NCBI GenBank assembly: GCA_964493325.1
Contig: CAZBMD010000010.1
Span: 1 to 52,648 of the forward strand
DNA from: CAZBMD01 sp964493325
Lineage (GTDB): Bacteria; Babelota; Babeliae; Babelales; RVW-14
Reading direction: 5' to 3'
Length of the DNA stretch: 52,648 bases
How positions within the stretch are numbered: position 1 is the first letter of the stretch; every line of letters starts with the position of its first letter. A program made the translations under genes and the position numbers. The notes below the pieces were generated by a model. It worked only from the letters and a program-made list of their open reading frames with translations, was not told where the DNA came from and searched no databases. Of the stretch, positions 25,150 through 32,442 are shown piece by piece.

Positions 25150-26028
25150 TTATTCAGAAAGATATTCGTTGTCATCAGAGAAATAGTAGTGGCAGTTATC
25201 GTTTGAGACTCCGTCAGAATAATACCCAGATTCATCAAATTCATCCACATCACTAATTTCATCACTAATGTCACCAAAATAACCAGATGCATTAACACTA
25301 ACTTCATGATCATTAATAAATGATGATTCAACGTGATCATTATCATTATTGTTTGTAGAGGAAAAATCTTCAGAACTGTAGGATTCGTTGATAATATTCG
25401 AGAAGTTGAAGTCATCTGAGCTGTTATTGTTGTTGTTATTGTTGTTGTTGTTGTATTCGATCGTAATATTAAGGTCTTCCTCAAAGGCAAAACCAAGGCG
25501 CTCTATGCCAGCGGTGGCAAGAATGTCAAGCATCTCTTTTTGACTTAGGTGCTTCAAGCCTCGTGCTCTTATATCTAGATGGCCATTACGACGGTTGGTT
25601 ATATCGGTAAAAAATCCTCGGCTTAAAAACTCATTGTGCTTATTGATATTATGATTTTTTGAAGGGCGTAATCCGTCGTAATATTTGCCAGCATGATTAT
25701 TTTGATAAAATTTGACGCCGTTTCTATTTACCATCAAGCATGAGGCGTCTAATCCGAGCTTTTCGTAATGATTATTTCGAATAAAATAGAGACGACCACT
25801 TTTATCTTCTAAGCAGATAAGAGAATTATCTATTAAGAATTTTGAGAGCTGGCGCCATGTTCTTTCAGATATTTTATTTTTTTGAATGTTGCTGAGCACA
25901 GCTTTTAAATCGAACTTGTTCTTTTTATTCAATATTCCTTCTTCAATTACAACTTCGCGCACATCTACAGCGTTTGTAGATCCGTAGCTAAGCATACCCA
26001 ATGCTAGAAGAACCAATCTTAATTTCAT
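25150..26028 (-). CDS. exported protein with Asn tract and acidic tail
   Basis: 292 residues. Signal peptide LRLVLLALGMLSYGSTNA (residues 3-20). Residues about 25-185 form a folded-looking region with two similar short motifs, (R)LYFIRNNHYEKLGLDAS and VKFYQNNHAGKYYDGL, which may be a duplicated unit. After ten consecutive Asn (positions about 193-202) comes a tail of some 90 residues made mostly of Ser, Asp, Glu, Asn and Tyr. The tail looks disordered. No known domain. The neighbour 26269 is also exported and on the same strand, but 240 bases away. Confidence 0.7.
   Translation of the reverse strand: MKLRLVLLALGMLSYGSTNAVDVREVVIEEGILNKKNKFDLKAVLSNIQKNKISERTWRQLSKFLIDNSLICLEDKSGRLYFIRNNHYEKLGLDASCLMVNRNGVKFYQNNHAGKYYDGLRPSKNHNINKHNEFLSRGFFTDITNRRNGHLDIRARGLKHLSQKEMLDILATAGIERLGFAFEEDLNITIEYNNNNNNNNNNSSDDFNFSNIINESYSSEDFSSTNNNDNDHVESSFINDHEVSVNASGYFGDISDEISDVDEFDESGYYSDGVSNDNCHYYFSDDNEYLSE
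25423..25452. repeat. trinucleotide repeat encoding ten Asn
   Basis: Ten units of GTT/ATT on the plus strand (AAC/AAT on the coding strand), eight of them GTT. Slippage here would change the protein length by whole codons without a frameshift. Confidence 0.9.
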
Positions 26029-26268
26029 AATTATCCGCCCCTATTAGAATTTAATGTATATTCAAGCCACCATGGCTTATTTGGAGAAAATATCATGAAA
26101 GTTAATTAAAATCAATAAAACTAACATCTTTTTGTAAAGAAATAGTAAAAACTTAGCCTAAGGCAGTATTTTTAGCAAGAATCTGAATTTTCTTATTTGT
26201 CATGAAGAATATTCCTTAGCAATAGGCGACAATGTGTATCATTTTAGAGGGGTATCGGGGGCCATTGG

Positions 26269-27354
26269 TTATTTAAGCTTGCGGATGTGCCTTTTGCGAT
26301 ATTGTTTAAAAATTTCAAGGACCCCTTGTCTTGACTGTTGGTCTATCATATCAAACGCGTATTGTAGGCTTTTGTCCACATGTACGCGCCATGCATAATC
26401 GTTTTGGTCAATAAGAGCGATATTGTGCCCTTGAACAATCATATTCCATGGAACAAAGTCGGTAAGGTGTTGTTTTGAGGCTTGAAATACGGACTGTTTT
26501 ATCTGGCTTCGTGTTGGATAAGCACCTTCGAGCATGAGAAAGGTTACAAGGTTTATCCCTCTCAGCCAAGCAATTCCTGCGCTATTTTTTTTAAATAAAT
26601 ATTTATGAGAAAATGTGCTTTCTATTCTATAGGAATCAAGATTTGAGTCTTTTGATTCTAGGTCAAAATGGTGACAGCGCAATCCATTTTTATGCAGAGA
26701 AAACCATGATAGTTTTTTTTGAGTTTTCTGATTAATTTCACAGGGCATTGACAGTAAGGTAGTGCCTTTTTTGCTCTGGAGGTACCCATCCATTTTTTGC
26801 ATGGAGATGCTTTTTTGATCTGTTGGATCGGTTGATAGACTTGATTCGATAAAAATATTATCGCCAAGACGTAGAATGGCGTCGGTTATTCTTTGGGCAT
26901 ATGCATCTTCAGGGTTGATAAAATCAAAAGCTAAAACAACATCAAAGTGTTCGCAGTCGGCAAGTTTTTCAAGGTCGGGCAGCGATATTTTTGTTTTCAA
27001 AAGAACTATGTTTTGTAGCTTAGAATTTAAATGGCATAGTTCAAGGAGCTCATCTCCCATACGTGAAGATCTATCATTCCCTTCTATCATAACGCAGGTT
27101 GATTGATAGTCGTTGGCGATGCGAAAAGAAAAATAGCCGTGTCCAGCCCCAAGGTCGAGGACTGTAATTGGCCGCTTGTATTTATTGAGGATCAGTTTAA
27201 GCGCGTCATAACGCTTTTCATAGTCGCGCATATCTCTTTTTAGAACCATGTTGTTCACTATAATATCCTGATAGCAATTATTGAAAGGTGTATTATCAGC
27301 GCCTTGTAAGGCTGATAACCACATAAAAAGACTTACTATAAAATACTTCTTCAT
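26269..27354 (-). CDS. exported SAM-dependent methyltransferase
   Basis: 361 residues from the ATG at 27354, which has GGGGGAAG upstream; five codons further up another ATG is possible. Residues 1-18 are a signal peptide (YFIVSLFMWLSALQGA). The Rossmann methyltransferase motif I is VLDLGAGHGYFSFRIA (about 66-81), with the acidic end of strand 2 in CVMIEGNDRS and the motif IV-like FDVVLAFDFI. The C-terminal 170 residues, with WLRGINLVTFLMLEGAYP and a phosphotransferase-like NIALIDQNDYAWRVHVD, are not part of the core. An export signal on such an enzyme is unusual because SAM is cytosolic; delivery into a host cell would supply it (inference). Confidence 0.75.
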   Translation of the reverse strand: MKKYFIVSLFMWLSALQGADNTPFNNCYQDIIVNNMVLKRDMRDYEKRYDALKLILNKYKRPITVLDLGAGHGYFSFRIANDYQSTCVMIEGNDRSSRMGDELLELCHLNSKLQNIVLLKTKISLPDLEKLADCEHFDVVLAFDFINPEDAYAQRITDAILRLGDNIFIESSLSTDPTDQKSISMQKMDGYLQSKKGTTLLSMPCEINQKTQKKLSWFSLHKNGLRCHHFDLESKDSNLDSYRIESTFSHKYLFKKNSAGIAWLRGINLVTFLMLEGAYPTRSQIKQSVFQASKQHLTDFVPWNMIVQGHNIALIDQNDYAWRVHVDKSLQYAFDMIDQQSRQGVLEIFKQYRKRHIRKLK

Positions 27355-27558
27355 ATCTTCCCCCCACATGGTACAAAAACATAAATACGACTAATAATTA
27401 TTTTCGTTATTTATAGTTATATTTTTTTATAATAATCATTAATTGTTGTTGAGGGGAAGATATTCGTCTTCTCTATCTAAATAGGCTGTAGAAATAAATA
27501 TCTCTTAAAAGCGTGAATCAAGAATGAGATCGTAGAGGTTTTTTGTTCGATCAAACCA

Positions 27559-27588
27559 TTGCTAAAAACAAAAGGCTTTCTTTATAAT
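27559..27588 (+). promoter_or_regulatory. promoter candidate for the glutamic peptidase gene
   Basis: TTGCTA (27559-27564), 18-base spacer, perfect TATAAT (27583-27588), 70 bases before the GTG start at 27658. Consensus match only. Confidence 0.5.
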
Positions 27589-27657
27589 CCTGCTTATTGA
27601 AAAAGCAAGTATGGAACCTGTGACGTAAAAATTATCGCATTAAAAAAGGAGAGTTTG

Positions 27658-28509
27658 GTGAAAATACATTCTTTAGTTAAAATTGCGATATTCATAGTAT
27701 CCGCCCAAGGTTATATTTTTTGTGATGCTGCTGCTAAGGGCTACAAGCAAGTAGAAAGTAGTATTACCAGATTGCGAGCAGAAGGCCAAACGGTATCACA
27801 TCCTCACATTCCTGGGTCTGGCAGGTTAAGTCAAAAGGCGCAGGGGGCTAGTACCAACTGGGGAGGTTATGCTGCTGCGTATAACTTAAATAACCCATTG
27901 AAAAATTCGGTTTCTGCTGTCTATGGATCTTGGATTGTTCCATCAATTAAAGTATCAAGAAACGATACCTATTGCGCTATTTGGATTGGCATCGATGGTT
28001 ATCGTAGTTCCACCGTTGAGCAAATTGGTACGGGTCATGATTATGTTAATGGGGTTGCGCAGCATTATGCTTGGTTTGAGATGTATCCGGGAGATAGCTA
28101 TCTTATTAATAACTTTCCAGTTAGCGTGGGAGATGTCATTAGTGCATCGGTAGAATATGCTGGTAATAATATTTTTATATTACGTTTGTACAATGATACC
28201 AAGAAAGTTTCTTTTACTGTTCCCACTTCATATACAACAGTCTCATCTCCTGCAGACAGAAGCTCAGCTGAATGGATTGTCGAAGCTCCTTATTACAATG
28301 GGGTACTTCCTTTGGCTAACTTTGGTAGATCGTATCTGTTTGGTTGTATGGCAAATATTCGTGGAACATTAGCTATGATAAAAAATAACTCATGGTCCAA
28401 TATAGCTTTAACTATGGTAACAAACAGTGGTGCGAATAAGGCTGTGCCGTCAGCTTTATTACCAGATCCTGCAAATGGAGCTTTCACTGTTGACTGGAAA
28501 CATCAATAA
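27658..28509 (+). CDS. exported glutamic peptidase, family G1 (eqolisin)
   Basis: 283 residues. GTG 27658 is preferred over TTG 27655 because AAGGAGAG ends at 27653. Signal peptide at 1-22 (LVKIAIFIVSAQGYIF), then a propeptide-like stretch to about 64. The G1 core runs from NWGGYAAAY through GSWIVPSI (90-97), WIGIDG (109-114), EQIGTG (121-126) and HYAWFEMYP to AEWIVEAP (204-211). Scytalidoglutamic-type enzymes use a Gln/Glu pair; Gln122 and Glu205 or Glu209 occupy those places. The family is best known from acid-living fungi, with scattered bacterial members. Likely role: digestion of host protein in an acidic compartment (inference). Confidence 0.88.
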   Translation: MKIHSLVKIAIFIVSAQGYIFCDAAAKGYKQVESSITRLRAEGQTVSHPHIPGSGRLSQKAQGASTNWGGYAAAYNLNNPLKNSVSAVYGSWIVPSIKVSRNDTYCAIWIGIDGYRSSTVEQIGTGHDYVNGVAQHYAWFEMYPGDSYLINNFPVSVGDVISASVEYAGNNIFILRLYNDTKKVSFTVPTSYTTVSSPADRSSAEWIVEAPYYNGVLPLANFGRSYLFGCMANIRGTLAMIKNNSWSNIALTMVTNSGANKAVPSALLPDPANGAFTVDWKHQ

Positions 28510-28525
28510 TTACATTGAGTTACTT

Positions 28526-29137
28526 ATGGTATATAAAAAAATTGTTACTATGTTGTTTTGTTGTGTTATTGGCTTTTGGGGACCTCTTTTTTGCTCTAAA
28601 ACCCAATTGGATAAGTATGACGATGATGCCTTAAAAAAAAGCCGGCTTACAAGCCTTGTTAGGCAGGTAATTGATGAGAAAATGATTGCATGCAAATCAT
28701 GCAAAAAAGAGTTGACAGTTGAAGCAGCTGTGATCTTTTTTTATAGAGACCATGCCAAAGAGGTCCATTCGGGTAAGAATTGTTTTCTCTGTACGGACGA
28801 GATAGAAACGCTCAAGCAAGATCCTGAAAAATTTTTTGAAAAGTTTTCGCTACACCCTTTTTGCTATGAAAAATTTTGTGGGCGGCTTGATAAAATTGTG
28901 TGTTCAACCTGTTATTTAAACAGCCAATACGATAAGAATATTGCTACAAAAAAGTACTGCTGTGATTCTTGTTCTGCTCATTGTAAAAATTGCTGCGCTG
29001 GAACGGGTGCCTGCATGGCCGGATGTCTCTCTGCTTTTTGGACCTGTCTTTGCAGTGATGTATTTTGTGGCATATTTACCGGTTGTTGCGAGTGCTTTGG
29101 AGCAGTATTATCAGAGGTTGGAGATAGCTCTACATAA
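28526..29137 (+). CDS. exported Cys-rich protein with RING-like zinc site
   Basis: 203 residues from ATG 28526; a short hydrophobic N-terminus (VTMLFCCVIGFWGPLFC) acts as signal. The metal-ligand order is CKSC, CFLC, HPFC, CSTC, i.e. CxxC-CxxC-HxxC-CxxC, as in RING-type folds. The same order, with LHxxC and I/V-L/V-CxxC, occurs in the product of 31895-32374. The C-terminal 60 residues are extremely Cys-rich (CCDSCSAHCKNCC, then CLCSDVFCGIFTGCCECFG) and partly hydrophobic, possibly membrane-associated. It follows the peptidase gene by 16 bases. A ubiquitin-ligase role in the host is a hypothesis only. Confidence 0.7.
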   Translation: MVYKKIVTMLFCCVIGFWGPLFCSKTQLDKYDDDALKKSRLTSLVRQVIDEKMIACKSCKKELTVEAAVIFFYRDHAKEVHSGKNCFLCTDEIETLKQDPEKFFEKFSLHPFCYEKFCGRLDKIVCSTCYLNSQYDKNIATKKYCCDSCSAHCKNCCAGTGACMAGCLSAFWTCLCSDVFCGIFTGCCECFGAVLSEVGDSST

Positions 29138-29190
29138 CCTTGTTTGTCCTGATCACACATCATTATTTATTTTTAAAATTGGGCATAAAA

Positions 29191-30888
29191 GTGGTAAGAT
29201 TTTGGACTAAAAAATTAATAGCAGCAATATTATTTATTACTGCTTCATTTATTAATCAGAGCAATGTGTTGGCAATGGATCAAGCGCTGCTTCCTGATAA
29301 CCAAGATGGGGTCAGTATCCATCAAAGCAACCCTCCCCATGTACTCTTTATGATACTTGGTGGCTCACACTACAACCCCACGCTGCCTTTGGTTGAAAGT
29401 TTGCTTAAGCAGGGTGCGCACGTAACCTATCTTTCTGACGACCCTGCTAATAAAGCGTGGTCGCAGCTCAAGGCGATGGGTGCAGATATGCATAGCTATG
29501 AAGAACTATTTGAAGGTTTTTGGCAAAAAAACGGTAACCGACAGTCTTTCAACCATTTCTATCTCAATCTTGTGGATCAACCAGAAGGGGTACAGGACTC
29601 TGCTATTCAGATACAGTATGTGACAGCTCGGTACTGGAATGAATTTTTATCCATTACGCGCTCAATAGCTCCTGATGTTATTGTTTATGATGCCGCTGCA
29701 GCAGGATGGGGAAAATATATTGCTGCCAAGCTTAATATTCCAGCTTTTGCATCGTGGCCTCCAGCTTTTGATCCAGGCTGGATGGATCCTAAGTGGCTCA
29801 AGGAAAGCGTCAGGTGGTATTATAGGCACAAGTACCCACCAACCAAAAAACGTCTTTGGGCGACTGAACAATTGCATGAGAAATTTGGTCCTAAAATGTC
29901 TGAAAAGCTTGATCTTGATGTTAACTGTCCAATGGCCTTGTCGTTGCCCGAGTACGGCACAATTGTTTATACTTATCCTGGGCTAGAGGGATATAATGGG
30001 AAAAATCATATTAATACCTCGCTGTATTGTGTTGCATCTGCTCCTGCCAAACAACAAATTAATTTGTCTAAAGAAGAACAAGTAGTTTTTGATGAATGTA
30101 AATCAAAAAAAGAACATGGTAATAAAACACTTATTTTTATAAGTATGGGAACGGATTCTAGTAAGCCTGTATTATTTTTTGAATTGTTGGCCGAAGCATT
30201 GGGAGATCACGGTGATGCCGATAGTGAAAATCGCAACTTGCTCATCGTATTGCATCCCGGACCTAAAATTGCGCGTCAAGAAAAGCATGATGTGTCTCAA
30301 GTCGTACAAATTTTACAAGCAGCAGGACATAGTAATTTTGTAGTTAAAGAATATTTTCCGTTACCAAAATTTTTTGATCTTGTTGATGTTTTTATAGGGC
30401 ATGGCGGTAAAAATTCAACCATAGAAGCTGTACTGCATAAAGTACCAATGATCATTATGCCTATCCATGGTGATCAATTAATTATGGCATCCCGTGTAGT
30501 AGAATGGGGTGTGGGTTATGCAATTCCACAGGAACTTAACGTTATTGCTGCATCTGATGATCAGGCTAAGTGGGATGAGATTGCAAATAACCATGAGCTC
30601 AGAGCCGAATTTGTTGAATGGCTGAGAGATCATGTTCGACAACTGCTCGTAGAACGAGATACAGAAAATTTCAAAGCAAAACAGGGTGCATTGGAACAAA
30701 AATTTGTAGGAGCAATGAGCTATAATGAAATGGCTACTACTATTTTAGCCGCCAAAACGAATGCTTCATCAAGCTTGATAACGAAGGATTCATCAAGCTT
30801 GATTTCTGGAATAGTAGCTGCTATGAACCTGTTAAAAAAAGGATATGCACTATGTTTAAGAGCGTTGACTAGTTTCTATCGATTTTAA
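29191..30888 (+). CDS. exported UDP-glycosyltransferase (GT1/UGT family)
   Basis: About 565 residues. The start is uncertain: GTG 29191 is proposed because it directly opens a signal peptide (KKLIAAILFITASF, cut near VLA); the frame is open to TTG 29140. GT-B fold: the N-terminal domain begins HVLFMILGGSHYNPTLPLVE with the acceptor-side His, and the C-terminal donor site has FIGHGGKNSTIEAVLHKVPM followed by MPIHGDQ, the UGT signature. The last 40 residues are Ser/Lys-rich with a weak hydrophobic end. A signal peptide on a UGT recalls eukaryotic ER enzymes. Acceptor unknown; a host sterol, lipid or antibiotic is possible. Confidence 0.85.
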   Translation: MVRFWTKKLIAAILFITASFINQSNVLAMDQALLPDNQDGVSIHQSNPPHVLFMILGGSHYNPTLPLVESLLKQGAHVTYLSDDPANKAWSQLKAMGADMHSYEELFEGFWQKNGNRQSFNHFYLNLVDQPEGVQDSAIQIQYVTARYWNEFLSITRSIAPDVIVYDAAAAGWGKYIAAKLNIPAFASWPPAFDPGWMDPKWLKESVRWYYRHKYPPTKKRLWATEQLHEKFGPKMSEKLDLDVNCPMALSLPEYGTIVYTYPGLEGYNGKNHINTSLYCVASAPAKQQINLSKEEQVVFDECKSKKEHGNKTLIFISMGTDSSKPVLFFELLAEALGDHGDADSENRNLLIVLHPGPKIARQEKHDVSQVVQILQAAGHSNFVVKEYFPLPKFFDLVDVFIGHGGKNSTIEAVLHKVPMIIMPIHGDQLIMASRVVEWGVGYAIPQELNVIAASDDQAKWDEIANNHELRAEFVEWLRDHVRQLLVERDTENFKAKQGALEQKFVGAMSYNEMATTILAAKTNASSSLITKDSSSLISGIVAAMNLLKKGYALCLRALTSFYRF

Positions 30889-31003
30889 AAATGCTGTCTC
30901 TTTTTTTCTCAAGTGGGCGCGCGTCATAAAAAAGCTCGATGTGCACGATCAATCCATCTTTAATTGTTACAAGGGACGCTGTTCTAAAGATGACAACAAA
31001 CAT
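30869..31003 (-). pseudogene. C-terminal remnant of a SnoaL/NTF2-like gene
   Basis: A 44-codon frame whose translation (LVTIKDGLIVHIELFYDARP) matches the final strands of SnoaL/NTF2-like proteins (KDGxIVxIELFYD). The first two thirds of the domain are missing. It is in frame with, and begins just after, the stop of the histidine phosphatase, and its end overlaps the UGT gene by 20 bases on the other strand. Best read as a relic left by a deletion. Confidence 0.45.
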
Positions 31004-31006
31004 TGC

Positions 31007-31621
31007 TTAAGGCATCTTATTACTAGTTATGATATTTGCATGGTTATAGGAAGCTTGTAACACTTGAACATCCCACCCATCAACTGATTGCCCCATAGGA
31101 TTGCAAAGCATAGGGGTACAATTTTCTAAATCGCACAGCGGTAAGCCAAGCGTCTCTTGGATTGCTCCATAAACCCCTCCATGACTTACTATCAAAACAA
31201 TTTCAGGGCCGGATAGAGCTTTGACAAGGCCTTGTCTTACTCGATTAAGAAAGTCAGCGCGATGTTCCGCGCCTTCTATTTCATTACCACTCATCCAATG
31301 TTGTAAGAATATTTCGCAGCCAGTATTTTTACCTTCAAAAACGCCCCAAGAACCTTCTTTAAATTCGTCAAAAATAAGAATGGGTTTATTCTTTTTCTCA
31401 GCAATAATTTCAGCAGTTTGCAATGCTCGACTCAGTGGGCTTGAGACAATGATATCAAATTCGATTGTGCGCAAAGATTCTGCGGCAAAAGCGGCTTGCT
31501 CTAGCCCTGTTTGATTAAGTGGAATATCTGTCTGCCCCATAGCTTTACGTTCTTTGTTCCAGTCTGTCTGTCCGTGTCGAATAAAATAAAATGGTTTGAG
31601 AGGGATATTAACGTTGTTCAT
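31007..31621 (-). CDS. histidine phosphatase (phosphoglycerate mutase-like)
   Basis: 204 residues. FYFIRHGQTDWN holds the catalytic RHG (15-17); the second His is in IVSHGGVYG, and the phospho-binding Arg in SSPLSRALQTAEII. This branch includes cobalamin phosphatases, GpmB-type enzymes and broad small-molecule phosphatases; the substrate cannot be told from sequence. No signal peptide. A decayed acetyltransferase overlaps its start and a SnoaL fragment follows its stop, so the gene stands among debris. Its last residues (NHANIITSNKMP) may come from the junction. Confidence 0.9.
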   Translation of the reverse strand: MNNVNIPLKPFYFIRHGQTDWNKERKAMGQTDIPLNQTGLEQAAFAAESLRTIEFDIIVSSPLSRALQTAEIIAEKKNKPILIFDEFKEGSWGVFEGKNTGCEIFLQHWMSGNEIEGAEHRADFLNRVRQGLVKALSGPEIVLIVSHGGVYGAIQETLGLPLCDLENCTPMLCNPMGQSVDGWDVQVLQASYNHANIITSNKMP

Positions 31622-31730
31622 TGTTGATTTCCATTTTCATTAATAATACTGAACCCCAAGGGGTGGTGTGTATTCCTATACTTTTAAAGCCAACTTTTTC
31701 ATGACATCTGATTGTATTTGATGTATCGGC
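31608..31730 (-). pseudogene. C-terminal remnant of a GNAT acetyltransferase gene
   Basis: Reading down from a stop at 31733-31731, the frame gives ADTSNTIRCHEKVGFKSIG and then WGSVLLMKMEI, the typical end of a GNAT domain (N-x2-I-x-C-x-EK-x-GF). The same frame continues above that stop as IFKVTLLPEH, the preceding strand, before another stop. The original gene was thus interrupted and truncated. Its stop (TAA, 31610-31608) overlaps the phosphatase start, as in a former operon. Confidence 0.5.
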
Positions 31731-31811
31731 TTAATGTTCCGGTAACAACGTTACTTTGAAAATACCAATGATTCAAGTTCTTGGTCGATAATATTTTTAG
31801 CCAGAAAATAG

Positions 31812-31860
31812 AAAACTCCTTGTAATCTCGAAGTCACAGTTTGAGATTACAAGGAGTTTT
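31812..31860 (-). terminator. terminator hairpin (bidirectional in form)
   Basis: 18-bp perfect stem (31812-31829, 31843-31860; core ACTCCTTGTAATCTC) with a 13-base loop and T/A runs at both feet. It lies after the stop of the minus-strand gene 31895-32374. Confidence 0.82.
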
Positions 31861-31894
31861 TGACAAAGCTTATGAATGACGAGGGAACAATCTA

Positions 31895-32374
31895 TCAGGA
31901 GAGAGAGTTGCCGGAGGCAAACATGCACAGACAGCAGAGGAGCCCGCACAAGAGACGAGCGCAATCTTCGGCCTCTTCATCCTCTAACCTCTTTGTTGTT
32001 AAGGCTTCTTGTTGTTGATTTTTCGTTGTACGGCATTCTTTGCATAAAATATTTTTCAAAAATTGTATGCATGTATCATGTAAGTAAACGTCACTACATG
32101 CAAAAAGGCCTCCACTGTTTTTACCGCATAAAAAGCATTCTATTGCTACCAGTCCACTTGATTCTTGGCCATAATTTTGAGGCGGCTTTTTAGATAAATT
32201 CTCAAGATCTGCTCCACAGGTGATACATGTGGGTAGTCGGTTATTATTTAGGGTGTAGGCAATGGAATTTAATTTTTCATTGTAGGCTGTTTGTAACTCG
32301 TTGTTATCAACAGCAGCACTATTTAAAAAAACAGTGCTGCACAGTATAAATAGCATTATTTTTTTTATATTCAC
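31895..32374 (-). CDS. exported protein with RING-like zinc site (relative of the 28526 gene)
   Basis: 159 residues, GTG start with AGGAG 6 bases upstream. Signal peptide IKKIMLFILCSTVFLNSAA. Ligand order CITC, CFLC, LHDTC, ILCKEC repeats the CxxC-CxxC-HxxC-CxxC pattern of the protein at 28526. Spacing between the second and third pairs is shorter here. The tail has an acidic-basic helix (QQEALTTKRLEDEEAEDC) and ends with a Cys/Leu cluster (CGLLCCLCMFASG), again like the other. Two such genes 3 kb apart suggest a small exported family. Function unknown; RING assignment is by pattern. Confidence 0.7.
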   Translation of the reverse strand: MNIKKIMLFILCSTVFLNSAAVDNNELQTAYNEKLNSIAYTLNNNRLPTCITCGADLENLSKKPPQNYGQESSGLVAIECFLCGKNSGGLFACSDVYLHDTCIQFLKNILCKECRTTKNQQQEALTTKRLEDEEAEDCARLLCGLLCCLCMFASGNSLS

Positions 32375-32442
32375 AAATTCTCCTTTTTTCGCGTCTATAC
32401 ATTTTTTTCACCATATCGTGGTCAAAAATGAGCGTCAAGCAT

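Noticed and set aside
25140..25496. 118-codon Thr/Ile/Met-rich minus-strand frame
   Set aside because: Shifted-frame reading of the Asn/acidic tail of 25150-26028; composition is an artefact of the trinucleotide repeat.
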